Assembly: GCA_018398815.1 (NCBI GenBank)
Contig: CM031612.1
Span: 5,599,366-5,663,365 of the forward strand
Direction of reading: 5' to 3'
Source: Conus ventricosus
Taxonomy: Eukaryota; Mollusca; Gastropoda; Neogastropoda; Conidae
DNA: 64,000 nucleotides
A program made the translations under genes and the position numbers. A model generated the notes under the pieces. That model saw only the letters and a program-made list of their open reading frames with translations. It was not told where the DNA came from and searched no databases. Positions 19,434-32,570 of this stretch are shown here, one piece after another (position 1 is the stretch's first letter; every line of letters starts with the position of its first letter).

Positions 19434-19563
19434 AAAACGACACCTGATCTTGCAGCCTTTACAGTGAAAATAGGTTCTTCCAACACAAAGCACTTTGGTA
19501 AAACGACACCTGATCTTGCAGCCTTTACAGTGAAAATAGGTTTCTTCCAACACAAAGCACTTT
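19434..19563. repeat. Two-copy ~65-bp direct repeat
   Basis: AAAACGACACCTGATCTTGC, then GCCTTTACAGTGAAAATAGG and AACACAAAGCACTTT, repeated twice with one-base length differences. Confidence 0.9.
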
Positions 19564-19984
19564 AAAAAAATCTGATTCATCAGCACACTTTAGTACAAAC
19601 TCAAGCCCTCTCACTGTAATTTTTTTTCTCTTTTCTTCCTGTCCATATTTCAGAGCCTGTAATCAGCGCTTGATTCCTACACATCGGCATGCTGTTGAAG
19701 AAGTAGAAACATCCAGACATGATCTTGCACCCAAGAGTTAGCAAGAGCTGTAACTCTTTGGTAAAGAGCACACCAAGACATTACCTTGGTAAAACTCTGC
19801 GAGTGCAATTACCACTCTAGAGCTTCATCTCTAGCTTGTTTTACAAATCATTTCACTTCTTTTTTTCTTCTCGAGCTTGTTTTACAATGTTATTTTTGTT
19901 TTCTTTCTTTTTTCTTTTTAAGTAAAAAAAAGTTAATCTTACTCATATTCCTTCCAAACATGAGAACAAAACACCATGAGACTG

Positions 19985-20133
19985 AAAGGTTAACAGGTCT
20001 GATGATGACTTTAGAAAGGTTAACAGGTCTGATGATGACTTTAGAAAGGTTAACAGGTCTGATGATGACTTTAGAAAGGTTAACAGGTCTGATGATGACT
20101 TTAGAAAGGTTAACAGGTCTGATGATGACTTTA
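19985..20133. repeat. 30-bp tandem repeat, 5 copies
   Basis: Unit AAAGGTTAACAGGTCTGATG followed by ATGACTTTAG, five near-identical copies, ending about 40 bases before the donor side of the JARID2 exon at 20171. Ten-residue peptide repeats on both strands are a by-product. Confidence 0.95.
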
Positions 20134-20170
20134 AAGCGTGACATGACTGCCGGCCCTGACAACAGCGTAC

Positions 20171-20289
20171 TTGAAGTAAGGGCTCTCACGACGGAGGGGA
20201 AAGGCTGTCGACTGGGTTCGGGTGTTGACGTGAGCGCACTGCACTGCCACGTGGTTCTTGCACTCCTCCACAATCTTCCAGTAGGCGGT
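20171..20289 (-). CDS. JARID2 exon, conserved YWKIVEE segment
   Basis: A 119-base exon with acceptor GGGTTGCAG and donor GTACGC. It encodes TAYWKIVEECKNHVAVQCAH and then a VNTRTQ...FP segment, matching [30 protein letters not shown] in vertebrate JARID2. It starts in phase 0 and ends with two bases of a codon completed at 18751. The next exon upstream is missing from what I can identify. Confidence 0.93.
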
Positions 20290-20431
20290 CTGCAACCCAC
20301 ACAGCCAGTCTCCCCCCGCTGAACTTGCTTTTCTCCACAACAAAGAAAGTTAAAACTACGGATTCAGATAGTGTCCACATTTCATGCAGTTTCGTTTATC
20401 ATATTTTCACCCACGCCTAGGCTGAAACCAG
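20290..20431. other. Intron
   Basis: Nothing recognised. Confidence 0.5.
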
Positions 20432-21111
20432 TTAAACTCTCCTGACAAGCATGCACCCACTAGTGCCCGACCGGAAACCACACTGCCAAAAGGCTGAGCG
20501 CCTGCCAGCGCCCGGTAAAACACGTGGCAACAATGGGCGCCGCCATGTTTCTCGTAGAAAAGGAAGTCTCGCAAGAACGTGACTTCCTTCTTCCTGTAGC
20601 CATTCACTTCCGTTTGCAAAAAAACACGAGTCGATACGTGCCGTAGTTCTCGAGTTATGAATTTTTAAAGTTTTGTGGTCGAAATGCTGTTTTTCACCAT
20701 GGCTAACCTTGATTTCTGCCGTTCTATAATGAGATTTAGTAATGAAGATACTGTGATTTGTGGGATTTACGCCATAAGACTTAGTGAAAGTGCTGGGTGA
20801 TGAAGCTTACAGTGACCTAGATTTCGACTGGGATGAGGTTCCAGATATGATAAACAATGATTCGGAAGAAAGTTCTGAAGAAGATTTTTTTCCCCTGAGT
20901 AAATGGTTCATGTGACATTCTTCAAACTTATGATATAGCAACATATATATTCGTAGGAATTTTAAAAATGATTTTCATTTCATTATTTCCTTTCCTCTCT
21001 TTTAAATTAATTTTTAAATTGGGTAACCATGTTCAAATTACGGAGTTACTTATCTTGCCGATGGTTTTCGGCGTAACTAAGCTCAGGTAAGCGCATACTG
21101 AAGAGGGTTAA
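20432..21111. mobile_element. piggyBac-derived MITE, copy P1
   Basis: Flanked by TTAA on both sides (20432-20435, 21108-21111). The ends resemble each other as inverted repeats (ACTCTCCTGACAAG / CTTCAGTATGCG... AGAGGG). The inside encodes DLDFDWDEVPDMINNDSEES, an acidic stretch like the N-terminus of piggyBac transposases, but no catalytic core. A second copy in opposite orientation lies at 59448-60115. Confidence 0.85.
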
Positions 21112-21783
21112 AACCAATTCAAATACAAACAAACTTTACATCTACTGACAAAGAGGGTATGAAGGGTTTTGTTTTGGACATGCTGCAGTTGTATTACTAT
21201 TTTCATTTACATTCCACAATGCTGTGATATTACAAAACTGATAATATGGCCTCAGACCTGGCCTCATGGAGATAAAAATGAAGGCTGTGCTTAATCAGAG
21301 TATGGTTCATCAGTCATTCTTCTCAAGCCATATCGCACTGGTTGTTCTGGCCGTCAATCTCTATCTCACTATGTTGAAAACTCTAGATCTCAGTCACTTT
21401 CAAAACCAAGCTAAACCCTCAACATGCCACAAACATTTATCTTTCAACACTGAAGATCAACAACTGAGAGAAGTGTTATCACTGTGTGCTGTGTCACATT
21501 TCATCAAGATGTGGTGACACCAAATCTTTACAGTAACAACTGTCTCTAAAAATTCAATTCCTTTGTTTTCTTTCAAAACTGATGTAATTATTCATTGAAG
21601 AAAGCCTTTTGAGAGGGGACAGGGGTGGTCTTTCTTTTTCCTTCTTTCTGAAAGGGAATCTCTTCATTCGGAGATTTCATTGTACTGTCTGTATAACCTT
21701 TCCACCACTGTCACACAAGCTGTCATAACCCAACACAGGTATAAGTGTAAGTGATGATAACTACTTAAACAATTCTAAATGCT
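21112..21783. other. Intron between two piggyBac-type insertions
   Basis: No gene recognised. Confidence 0.5.
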
Positions 21784-23283
21784 TTAACCCTCTTGTATTC
21801 ATAACGGGCGCAGACGGGAGCGCTGAGACAGCGCGCTAGATTTCGTAACGGGCGCAGACGGAGCTGCCCGCCGCCTGTGTACGGTACTTTTCCATCACGT
21901 GCTGACTCCGTGAAAATACTCTGAGAGCCACTAAAAGTTGTTGGGGATTTCCCACTATAGCCCAATAATGTGGCAGCACTATTTTTGGATGCTGGCACCA
22001 CTTCCATTCACTAAGAAAGAGGAGAAACTGCAAGCGAAGAGTTGTGCGTGAGACTGACCGATTTTCACAATGGCGTCGTCTGCTAACAACAGCGAGTTTG
22101 GTGATATTCCTGAGTATTCAGCGGAGGAGTGGGATCAAATTATGCAAGAAGTAGAGAAGTATGAAAATGGAGAGTTAGGAGAAGAGAATTATGTTGAAAT
22201 CGGCACCAGTGAAGGAGAGGAAAATGTTGAAAGCGACCCTCCGTACAACATGCTACTCGCCGTTCTGCAAAACAATGGCGACCGGCTACACATCCTGCCC
22301 ATGTGGTCGCATTCCAACAGCCGACAGGCCAAGCGCACTCACTGCCGAACACTGCCACCGCACTAGATTATTTCTTTTTTCTACCTCTCACATTTTTCCA
22401 ACTAGTAGCAGAAGAAACTAACAGATACGCTCAACAAAGACAAGCAGCTAAGGGCACACCTGACCCCCTCTGGTTCGACACAACACCTGACGAAATGCGG
22501 GGCTGTCTCAGTACTGATTATTCCGTATGACAACTAAGGGATGACGCGTAGAAACGTCATATATGTGTTCTTTCTGCCAGGTGCCTCTATACTTTCATAA
22601 GAATGACTGTTTCCATGACTACCATGCGCAGAAAGTGGCTGAACAGTAGGGCAGTTTGCTAGTCTCTGTGTGTACGTGTATGTATGCTTACCTGTAGTTT
22701 ATGGTGACAGTGCTTTGATGACACTTGGCAGTGACACTCTACTCAATTTCTTCACAGCTATACATTGTGTAAATACATATGGACATGTATGCGGTGCTTA
22801 GAACAGTGACAGAAAAACAATGAGGAACTGTGCTTGAATCTACAGTAACTGTTCAGTAGTGACAATTGACACTAGTTGTGTGTGACATTCTGTGGATTAC
22901 CTGTGGGGACTGAACAGGCGGACAGAAGACAGATCATCTCACTTAGGCCGCAGCTTTCATTTTACAACACTAACATGCATGTGCATGGGATAACTGCATG
23001 TTGGTGTGCTGTAATGTATTAGAATTGTCACCATCGCATGTGACACATAAGGTGACATTTTGGTGACAGTGACACGACCTTTCACCTCGAGACGCACAAA
23101 ATCATGCTCACAGTATAGAACAAAGCCTTGTGATCATACATGCGGAATTCGTAGATCTAGAGGTTTATTCTTGGTTGTGGTGAAGCATGAACCATACATA
23201 CCCATTTTAAGGCTAAATTCACCAAAAAAATCTGAAAACTAGGGGGAATTTGGCCTCAGAGAATCTGAATACAAGAGGGTTAA
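21784..23283 (+). mobile_element. piggyBac element P2, internally deleted
   Basis: Bounded by TTAACCCTCTTGTATTC and its perfect reverse complement GAATACAAGAGGGTTAA. From 22070 a frame encodes MASSANNSEFGDIPEYSAEE and an acidic N-terminus. A second frame near 22380-22500 gives FFQLVAEETNRYAQQRQ and WFDTTPDEMRG, typical of the start of the piggyBac transposase core (DDE_Tnp_1_7). The catalytic aspartate region is absent, so the element cannot move itself. Two GGGCGCAGACGG words repeat near the left end. Confidence 0.9.
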
Positions 23284-23662
23284 AATACTGACATCTGCAA
23301 TTAAAGGTTCTAAAGTGTACTATGATATTTTTATTCAAGATCATACTCGACCAAAATGTTGCAAATGGGACGAAAAACTAAACACTGAAAATGATTGGAA
23401 AAAGGTCTTCCTATATGTCCATAAAATATCAGATGTAAAACTAAAATGGCTCCAACTGAAGATTATACATAGGTGTTTAGGAACAAATGTGATTTTGAAA
23501 AGAATGGGTGTAGTAACGAATGACAAATGTGATTTTTGTGATAAGATAGAGGACAGCATAGCACATATGTTTTGGGAGTGCGATATTGTCCAACGGTTTT
23601 GGCAGACATTCACCAATCTGTTGAATGATAAATGTCTAACAGTGTACAATCTTAGGATAACT
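23284..23662 (+). mobile_element. LINE fragment with RT-associated zinc-binding domain
   Basis: Reads KLKWLQLKIIHRCLGTNVIL and then CDFCDKIEDSIAHMFWEC, the zf-RVT pattern CxxC...HxxxxC found after the reverse transcriptase in many LINEs. It is cut at 23662 by the hAT-like element H6; sequence after 25093 may be the continuation. Confidence 0.85.
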
Positions 23663-25087
23663 CAGGGCTTAAAACAGGAGGAGGAAAAAACCACTGAAAC
23701 TAAAGGGGGTCCGGGGCATGCTCCCCCGGGAAAATTTTTTTAAAAACCGAGTGTAAATCTATGCCATTTCGCGCTTTCTGGACATAATTTCAAGAGTTAT
23801 TTAGTGCATAAAAATTGCTGTAAACACATAATTATTACAGGAAGACATATTTGGGACAAGGGGAGAAGGGGTTAAACACATAATAAAATGAACACTCCCC
23901 CTTTAACTTGAGTGTTTTACAGGTGTTCACCAACTATAGTCTTTGGATTAAATCTCACTTCTGGGTTGCTCAATAAGTTTCACTTTTCAGGTTTAAATGA
24001 TCACACAATATCAAGTTTGAAGTTGGTGCACACAAAGTCAGTAACTGCATCAAACACTTTAAAGTTCAGTCTCATATAACAGAGATCAACTTGCGGAATC
24101 AGCACATTTTGAAAGTCACAATATCCAAATTTTGATAAATGAGAAACTTGTGGAATCAGCACATACTGAAAGTCAAATTTTGAAGTTCCTAAATTATAAT
24201 AAACACTGAAATACAGGATTTCACAAGGACACACACACACACACACACAGCTTGTCATTTGGGTGGTGGAGGCATTAAAGAACATAGCAAGGAACTGTTT
24301 CTTCTTGCTGCTTGCATTGTCTGCACTGTCTTTGCCATCCACCTTCTTGCTTACTTGAATTTCAACCCTAGCTTTGTCTGCTTGTTTCCTTGCTTTCTCC
24401 TGTCTGGCTTTCACACCCTACAATTTTTATTTCATTCTCATCCACTTCTTGCTGACAACTTGACTTGATTATTTGAACCCTTTAAAAATACTTTTTCCTT
24501 GTTGCCTCCCGCCTGGCTTGCACTCTCCACATTTTCTATATCACCCTTTTTTCCCCACAGATTGCAACTGTTCTATCCTGGCACGTTTTTTTACTGTGCT
24601 AAAGTGTCTTCAGTGACCTTTTGTAGTTCCACTCAGCACCTTGACGTTTGACGTGCTTCGCTGAAACCGAAATGTGATTCAGAGCTTCTTCCGCAACCAA
24701 CCGTAACACTTCCCTTACGCACAGTTTGCACCAAGCTAAACCTGGTGCAATAACTTTGCGAAGAAAGTCTCAATGACTTCTTCGTCAACTTTCTGAAGCG
24801 TCACTCCCATTTCCACTTGTTTTCAATTGCAGATTCGTTCAAAAGATCGACCCGCATGAACAATGGATGCTGCGCTCCGCCATTTGTTTTTTCCGGAAGT
24901 CCGACCGGAAATCTTCTTCAAAAGAAATTTAATCTGGGGGCCCTCATAACTTGCGCGCAGTTGCTATGAACGTTTGCAAGCGATCATGGATACCTTGCTC
25001 CTGTGTTTTTTTTTTTTTTTTTTTTTTTTTTTTTGGACAAAACCGAAAAATCGCGGATTCCGCCAGACGCGGAACGTTTTAAGCCTG
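23663..25087. mobile_element. hAT-like element H6 inserted in the LINE
   Basis: Starts CAGGGCTTAAAAC and ends GTTTTAAGCCTG, with 6-bp duplications ATAACT on both sides (23657-23662 and 25088-25093). It includes a GGGGCATGCTCCCCCGGG block shared with H5, and on the minus strand near 24810-24840 a remnant of the ENKWKWE motif seen in the other hAT elements' zinc-finger region. A Lys/Glu/Ala-rich minus-strand frame (about 24250-24415) is probably transposon derived. A long T run lies at about 25001-25034 and a CA run at 24228-24249. Confidence 0.8.
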
Positions 25088-26830
25088 ATAACTTTGCACC
25101 ACTGGCTATTTTGGCATTGATAAATATAATATTGACGACATCTTTTATTTATATTAGTATTTGAGGAAACAAATCTATACAATGTAAAATGGAAATAAAA
25201 ATCACCAGTTCTTTCAGGTTTTTTTTGAACAAACTGAGCCACAGACAGAAAACTGAGAATACATAGCACGGCAAAAAATTTTTGTCATAACGGAATTTAT
25301 TTTGAGAAATGGCTCCCTATATAAACCATTGTTACTATTTCGACTAGAGGACTAGAGTTTCACTAGCCTCCAATGATATATGATTTGAGGGAGGTGGGTA
25401 AACTCCAAGTTAACTGTATAAGTAAACATTATCAGGAGCCTCTCGCGTGGTATTCTGTGTGTGTGTGTGTGTGTGTGAGTTGTGTGTGTGTGTGTGTGTA
25501 TGTGCGTTGTATCTCACTGTATGATATATGTGGGTAGCCATTGATAACATGATTATCTAGTATATGTGACGCTGACGCGAAAATCATGGAAAGTCGCCAG
25601 CTGTTGTTTTGTGCTGCGCGCGGTTTTAAAGTGACTGGAGCAAAAATATCGATTGGTGACATTTTTAATATTAGATTGTATGACGTTTTTATCTGCTACG
25701 TTCTCAAGTATTATTAACAAATACGAAGTAAATGTATTTTATTTTAATATTTTTCTGTCGGGAAATGATGGGAAACTGTGGGAAACAAGCGGACTCGTAT
25801 GCCCCACTTTCCAAACACGATTTCATTCACCTCAGAGTCGCGAAGAGCGGAATAACACCACAATCTGGTTGTAAACTGTCTACAAGCCCTACTTTTCACA
25901 TTCCAACACTATGTTGGGTGTTTTGTTTATGCGTAGTTAATTTGATTGATGTGCGATCACTGTGTCAGAGGACTTATCCATGAATCAAATTTAACTGAAG
26001 CTGTACCACCATTGCTTCAGCTTTGTTCGTCTGATTGTGTATTATTGGGAAAGTATAACATACTTCTACTGTTAAAGTCTAAAAATTTTTATTGCTCTCA
26101 GTCTTTTCATTTGAAGCTCATTAATTGCCGGGAAAGTGAGTACCTGACGCGTGCTTTTCGAACAGGAACAACAATGGCGGGTCGAAGCTGTCGAGCGATA
26201 GCAGATTCAAGGCTGCGGTCGGAAACGGCGAATTTCACCTCGCCAGAAAACTGATTGATCAGTGACAGATCTACTTTGGCGACAATAGGAATCTGAAGTC
26301 GAAGATTTTAGTAGTGAGGTTGATGATGATCAACCTGTGCTGTGGAAAATGGTGGCTGAACACGAACACACTGAATCTGGTAGTGATCTGTTTACATTGT
26401 TTACGGGAATGCTGTCAGACTTCGGCAATAGTTGTTTGTTTTTTAAAGTTAGTGTATATGTATGGCTTAGCGAACAGGATTCTTGTGGATGATGATATCA
26501 CACATATTATTGATTCCGTGAATGATAGTTAATGTTGCTCGAGTATGATTTAAAAAAACAAAGCTGACATAAACACTTGTGATGCTGTTGATTACTATTT
26601 TTAGTAACAGGCAACACTGGTCAAGCCAAGGCCAGATTGGACGTATGAAAAACCTCACACTTCGATTCTAGATAATTGTGGCACTTAATTTAAGGTTGTT
26701 TGGAATGCTGTTGCTATAAATCTCTTTAGAAAGGAGGTAATAGTGTATAATGATTTAGATGACAGAATGATGTATCAGATGGGTAATACTTAATAGGGTT
26801 ATAGTTTGTGGTTTTGTGAGAGGGGGGGGG
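25088..26830. other. Intron, no clear gene
   Basis: Possibly the rest of the LINE up to about 25190; TG microsatellite at 25457-25500; short frames at 25940-26530 with no recognised product. Confidence 0.4.
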
Positions 26831-26889
26831 GGGGAGGAGGGCTGTACACAAAATGCAGTGTGTGTGTGTGTGTTGGATGTGTGTGTGTG

Positions 26890-26920
<31 letters not shown>

Positions 26921-27122
26921 AACTGAATGAATTGAATGTGTGTGTGTGTGTGTGTGTGTGTATGAATGAATGTGTGTTTTGATGAATGAATGTGTGTGTG
27001 TGTGTGTGTGTGTGTGTGATGTGTGTGTTGTGTGTGTGAGGTGTGTGTGTGTGTGTGAAAATTGACATGAATGTGTGAGTGTCACTGTGTGTGTGTGTGT
27101 GGTTGTGTGTGTGGTGAGTGTG

Positions 27123-27161
<39 letters not shown>

Positions 27162-27166
27162 AATGA

Positions 27167-27205
<39 letters not shown>

Positions 27206-27375
27206 TGTGTGTGTGTGTGTTTTGTAACTGGCAGGGGATGGGGAATGGGCAGGGGGAGGGGTGGGCGTGGGGGGTTGTTGTAAGGGATGAGGGGGGGGTA
27301 AGGCTGTATGTCATTGTCAGTGTGTACTGTGACTGTGTGTGTGTGTGTGTGAGTGTGTGTGTGTGTGTGTGTGTA
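26820..27375. repeat. Large interrupted TG/GT microsatellite
   Basis: Repeated (TG)n blocks broken by AATGAATGAATG and similar words and by a G-rich stretch at 27229-27300. His/Thr-rich minus-strand frames here are artefacts of the repeat. Confidence 0.95.
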
Positions 27376-27959
27376 GTGATTTTTTCCATTAGGGAAGGGG
27401 TTGTGTGTGCTCAAAATCATTGTCGTTATGTCAGTTATGTGTTTGTGTAGTGTGCAAGTATGTGGTGTGTCAACTGGCTGTGTTCTTTCATGTGTGTGGT
27501 TTTATTGAAGGAAAATGAGCCTTCCTATTTCAGTTTCATTGAAGCAAAATATCTGTTCTCGTGTGTTTCAGCTGATTGAGGCTGAGGGACGGTGTGATTC
27601 GTCCACCTGCGTTTTGAAAGCGGACCTCTGTGATTGTGAAGAGGGGATGGCTGCTTCAGTGTAATGCAGGGAAAGCCAGATGCAAGCTGTCTGTAGGGTT
27701 TTCCTGTTCCTGCCAGGAATGACGGACCGGGGGGTGTGGGGGGGGGGGGAAAAACAACAAAAAGGCCTGCTATTCAGTTTGCACTGAGGAGTGACTGACA
27801 CCCACTACCCTACCTGATGACCTCCCACCTCATTTAACCCCATGGTCTCAGTGAACAAGGAGGAGTATTGTTCATGAGATCAGGAGTTTGGAACCCGATA
27901 CGAGAGAATTGGAGTGCCCAAAATTCGTTTCAAAAACATAGAAAAGGTTAATCTAGTTT
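27376..27959. other. Intron
   Basis: GC-richer stretch at 27560-27840 without a recognised gene; G run near 27735. Confidence 0.4.
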
Positions 27960-29585
27960 CCATCTTCTGTCATCTCAAAAAACCTCCTTCTTCCCATATT
28001 CACTTCTCCCCACACTCCAGCTTCATAGTCCCTCACCCCCCCCTCCATATCATACCTATCCCCCACAAACCCCTTCTAATTTCTAACCTTTTTCAATATC
28101 AATATACAATCAATAATATTTTATTTTTTTTTTTTTTTTTTTATTACTTTAATTCTTTTTTAAATTTATTTCTATACCTCATCACATCCCCCCTCCACCA
28201 AACCTTAATCCTATATATCAATCAACAATATCTATAAAATTATCTAACTCAAATTATATTAAATATGTTGGTGAGTATATAATGTTAACCACAACCATTA
28301 TCATCTACTCACATAAATTATCAATTAAAGATCGTTCACTCTCATAAATCTTATTACTCACACCCATATATAAAACCCACCTAACATTCAACCCTTGTTT
28401 TGTCATAATACATCAATCATAATATCCCCAAACTACTACCAACTGTCATATACTTCAAAACAATATAAAACAAAAACCAAATATATCTCATACTTATTCA
28501 CCTAATTCATCCTTATATTCTATATATACACTCATACTATAAAAAATAACACTAGAAAACCAGTAATAAAGAGCACCAACTTCCACTCCCAACCCACTTT
28601 CTGAACCAAACACCACTCTAATAGATAGATCGTGAGTGAGGACAATTAATCAGTCAACAGATATATAACACATTTAAAAAATCCCCAACAACTATACTCT
28701 CCAAAAAAACACAATAACTAAAAAAAAATCTTTTCTCAGACCTCAACTCAACAATAACAGCCAAAACTATTCAAATCAAAATCCACTCACTCTACACACA
28801 AAATAGTCCAACAAATAAAACACATGTGGCAAGAATATAATTCTCTTTTATAAATTCTCACCTTCAAGTGAACGCATTCACATAAACAATACTCCAAACC
28901 TCACCATATAGACTTTCTTCTCTATAAATAGTAAATAAGTAATAATGTAATATAAACGAACACTCCATAACCAAACTCACCACATATTCTCTCTCTATTA
29001 ACTCATCTCTGTACCTTACTAATTGTTTTATAAAATCAAAAACGAATCTGTATATCACAACCTCTTAGTTAGTTTATTTAGACACTCACTATTACAAGCC
29101 GAGTAGTAAACTAAATTGAGTGTTGATCATTGATAATTATATTATATATTACAATACCAAACCCGCTAACACTCTCACACACACTCCAAGATAAATAATT
29201 CTGACAAATACTAGTCTATAAGTAAATGAGATATAATTGATATATATCAGATTGAGCTTCATTTGTTTGAGTAGATAAGGAATCAACATAACAAGATATA
29301 GAGATGATATAGAAATTTCCACCACCATCACAATTACTTTCATCATACCAAAAAAAATCTAATAACGAATGGTCTATTTATACGATTTCATAGTGAATAC
29401 CAAATTTTGATAAGTTTGATAGTTTTTGTGATGTTTTTGTATGTGTTAACTTCCTGCGAACCCAAACACACAAAAACAACAAATAAAAAAATTCTTTTTC
29501 TCCTTTTTATTTCCATTGATTTATAAACACCCCACCACAAAAACTGGAATAAAAGTCTGAAAAAAAAAAACAAATAGTTATAACC
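27960..29585. other. Long G-poor, AT-rich stretch
   Basis: The first ~300 bases (about 27960-28260) have almost no G on the plus strand; G stays rare to about 29000. Composition changes abruptly to normal after about 29590. No gene or repeat recognised. It resembles the G-poor parts at 4560-5095 and 6009-6347, where a clean copy exists for comparison, so it may be low-quality sequence. A missing JARID2 exon could be hidden here. Confidence 0.5.
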
Positions 29586-30960
29586 ATCATCGCTGATGGT
29601 CAGTAACTAATGCTACTTCGTAATCTGTGTTGGACTAATATCATAACACGCTATTTGGTCGGACTTTGTCATTCTAGCAAACTGTTCAAAATTGGCTGCA
29701 GGTTCTACACGAGACCTGGTTAGTGTTTAAAAACCCAAAACACACACACAAAAACACAAGGAGAAAGCCAGGAGAAGGGACTAAAGCACTATGAAAAACG
29801 ACGGAGTCACCTCAACCATACTCAGGTCTCGGTTGGTTCCTTGACCCACCCCTTGTGTGAGCTCTGCTCAATTGCGAGCTATGCGGCTGAGTCTTGCGCT
29901 CAGTGCCCATGTGTCATGGACTTGCCCTGTCAAAATAATCTTCCCCCTCTCTTGCTCTTACAACTACAGTCTCACTGGATGTTTCTCTTCATAACAGACC
30001 ATCTTCTCACCATCCAATCACAGCCGGCAACAACATGGGGCAGCACACAATCCCTTAAACTGCCAGGCCCGACCTCCAAAGGGGTCACAATTTCTGTCCC
30101 CCCACCCCCACCCCCTCCTCCACCTCTTTTTTTATATGTTTGTAAAACTCAAGACTCAAACACATACACTGTTTTCCTTATTAGATGAAACACATTACCT
30201 TTTCCTTTAATCTCCTAACCCCCTCCCCCACAGAGCTATCGCAGACAAAAAAAAACACTAAAACTCCTAGCAAGTACATGGGGAAAAAACAACACACACA
30301 TTACACTTGCTCTTTAACACCTTGAAAACACACACACACACTCTCACATAGTTAACACTCGCCCTTTTTAAACACTTGGAAACCATACATACACACACAA
30401 CATACCCCATAACTTCATTAACACACAGCCCAAATCACCCTCTGACACCCCACCTTCTAGAATGGCAGCCTCCTCAGCACTGCTGAGCTCATATGCTATT
30501 GGTGCGCGTCTCTCTGGGTGTGTTCCCGTCCGCGTCACTCGCTGGGTTTTTAGGGCAGCACAAACTTGCAGTACACGTCATACAGACGCGTCCTCTGTCG
30601 TGGGCTGGTTGCGAACACACACAGGTCAATGTTTTTACACTCAGCATAGCAAGAAATCCTGCAGGAATCGGGGGGCACCTGTCCACACAAACAAAACAGT
30701 TAATAGACAGTTCATGACAGTTTGTCCCGTCCTTCATGGAATGGAATAAACCAAATTATTGTTTAGAAACAATAAGCAGGGGCCATTCTGGATATCAATA
30801 TGTACATCAGGTAATTAAAACCCATGCCATTCAACATCACAAGATCTCTTCTCAAAGTTAACGTCCAGACAAAACCTTATCCTTACATAGCGTACGACAT
30901 TGCCATATTAATAAAAGGATCCTCAAACTACCAACTGGTCGAGAGCAGGCCACTAAAACC
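29586..30960. other. Intron, no clear gene
   Basis: CA runs near 30330 and 30390; GC-richer stretch at 30460-30750 without a recognised product. Confidence 0.4.
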
Positions 30961-30974
30961 ACGCTCCCATTTTT

Positions 30975-31285
30975 AAAAAAATAAAACAGTCAGGCCACTA
31001 ACCCACACCTCCATAACAGTCAGGCACTACCACGCTCCATAACCAGTCAGGCCATTACCACGCCTCCATAACCCTGTCAGGCCACTAACTCGCTCCAAAC
31101 CAGTCAGGCCACTACCACGCCTCCATACCAGTCAGGCCACTAACCAACGCCTCCATAACCAAGTTCAGGCACTAACACGCCACCTCCATAACAGTCAGGC
31201 CACTAACCACACCTCCATAACCAGTCCGGCCAAATGAGCGACCTTTGTGAGTTTAGGACATAACCACACCTCCATACAGTCAGGC
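30975..31285. repeat. ~30-bp minisatellite (CAGTCAGGCCACTAAC type)
   Basis: About ten irregular units of CAGTCAGGCCACTAACC followed by ACGCCTCCATAAC. Many single-base length differences between units. Confidence 0.9.
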
Positions 31286-31412
31286 AACTGAGCGACCTTT
31301 GCGCGCAGTTCATGACATGAGTCAGGTTACACCACAATTCGTTTTCTCTTTTCTATGGCGAGAGACACAGCCCCCTCTGATGTGCTGTAACTTTTGTTCT
31401 TTTTTTTTACAT

Positions 31413-31547
<135 letters not shown>

Positions 31548-31929
31548 TTTCACCGATCTCTCAAGCCCTTTAGAGCACTTTCACTTCAGATGTGGAGACT
31601 TCTTTCTCTTACCCTTTGACAGAGGAATATTTCGTCTGTAAACTAGCTGCAACTGTACATCTGTCAACTGCTTTATCATCAGTATTCTGTCTTACACTAG
31701 CCATAGTCTCTCTCTCTCTCTCTCTGACTTTTGCTATGGATAGGGTCATTGCATCTGCTCTTTCATGTGCAAGTGGTCGAGCCCTCAAGCTGACATTTCA
31801 CAAAACTTGCGTCTTGTATGTGTCCCCAATTCAAACCTTTCAACTTGTGCAAAAATGGGGTCTAAGCAACAGGATTGGTCCATCAAATTGACGGTATTGG
31901 GGCGCTCCCCAAATTCCCCATCGTGCACC

Positions 31930-32570
31930 AGTTTGGGCCAAGAGAGACTCTCTCCAAGCTTGCACCTGTCTGGTGTTGGTCTTCAGGCGTGTGCAGACAG
32001 GCCAGTTATTCCCCCCCCCCCCCCCCCCCCACCCTGCTCCGTGCTCTCTCTCCATGCTGCACCAGTCTGGTGTGGTTTTCAGGCGTGTGCAGGCCAAGGC
32101 CAGTTATTCCCCCCACCCCCCCCCCCCACCACCCCCCTGCTGTTGCTCTCTCCAAGCTGCACCAATTTGGTGTTTGGTCTTGAGGCGTGTGCAGACAGGG
32201 CCAGTTATCCCCCCCCAACTGCTCCGTGCTCTCTCAAGCTGCACCATTTTGTGGTTGGTCTTCAGGCGTGGGTAGACTAGGCCCAGTTATACCCCCCCAC
32301 CTGCCTCCGTGCTATCTCAAGCTTGCTACCTAGTTGGTGTTGGTCTTGGGCGTGTGTAGAAAGGGGCCAGTCTATCCCCCCCACCCCTGTCCGTGCTCTC
32401 TCAAGCGTGCACCAGTTCTGGTGATGGTCTTGAGGCGAGTGTAAGGGCCAAGTGATCACCCCCCCCTGCTCCGTGGCTCTCTCCAAGCGCCACCCAGTTG
32501 GTGTTGGTCTTCAGGCTCGCCTCGTGCAGCCAGGTCCAGTTGTTATCGCCCCCCCCCCCCCCCACCTGGT
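31930..32570. repeat. ~80-90-bp minisatellite with poly-C segments
   Basis: About eight units of the type GCACCAGTCTGGTGTTGGTC, TTCAGGCGTGTGCAGACAGG, CCAGTTATTCCCCCCC, then CTGCTCCGTGCTCTCTC. Variation lies mainly in C-run length. Confidence 0.9.

Larger units (their letters stand above)
18752..20170. other. JARID2 intron with short repeats
   Basis: Contains a CA run near 18890-18904, a two-copy ~65-bp repeat at 19434-19563 and a 30-bp array at 19985-20133. No gene. Confidence 0.6.

Noticed and set aside
24001..24414. Minus-strand Lys/Glu-rich frame as JARID2 linker exon
   Set aside because: It lies inside the hAT-like element H6 and runs into a CA repeat; more likely transposon derived.
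26726..27420. His/Thr-rich proteins
   Set aside because: Translations of a TG/CA microsatellite.
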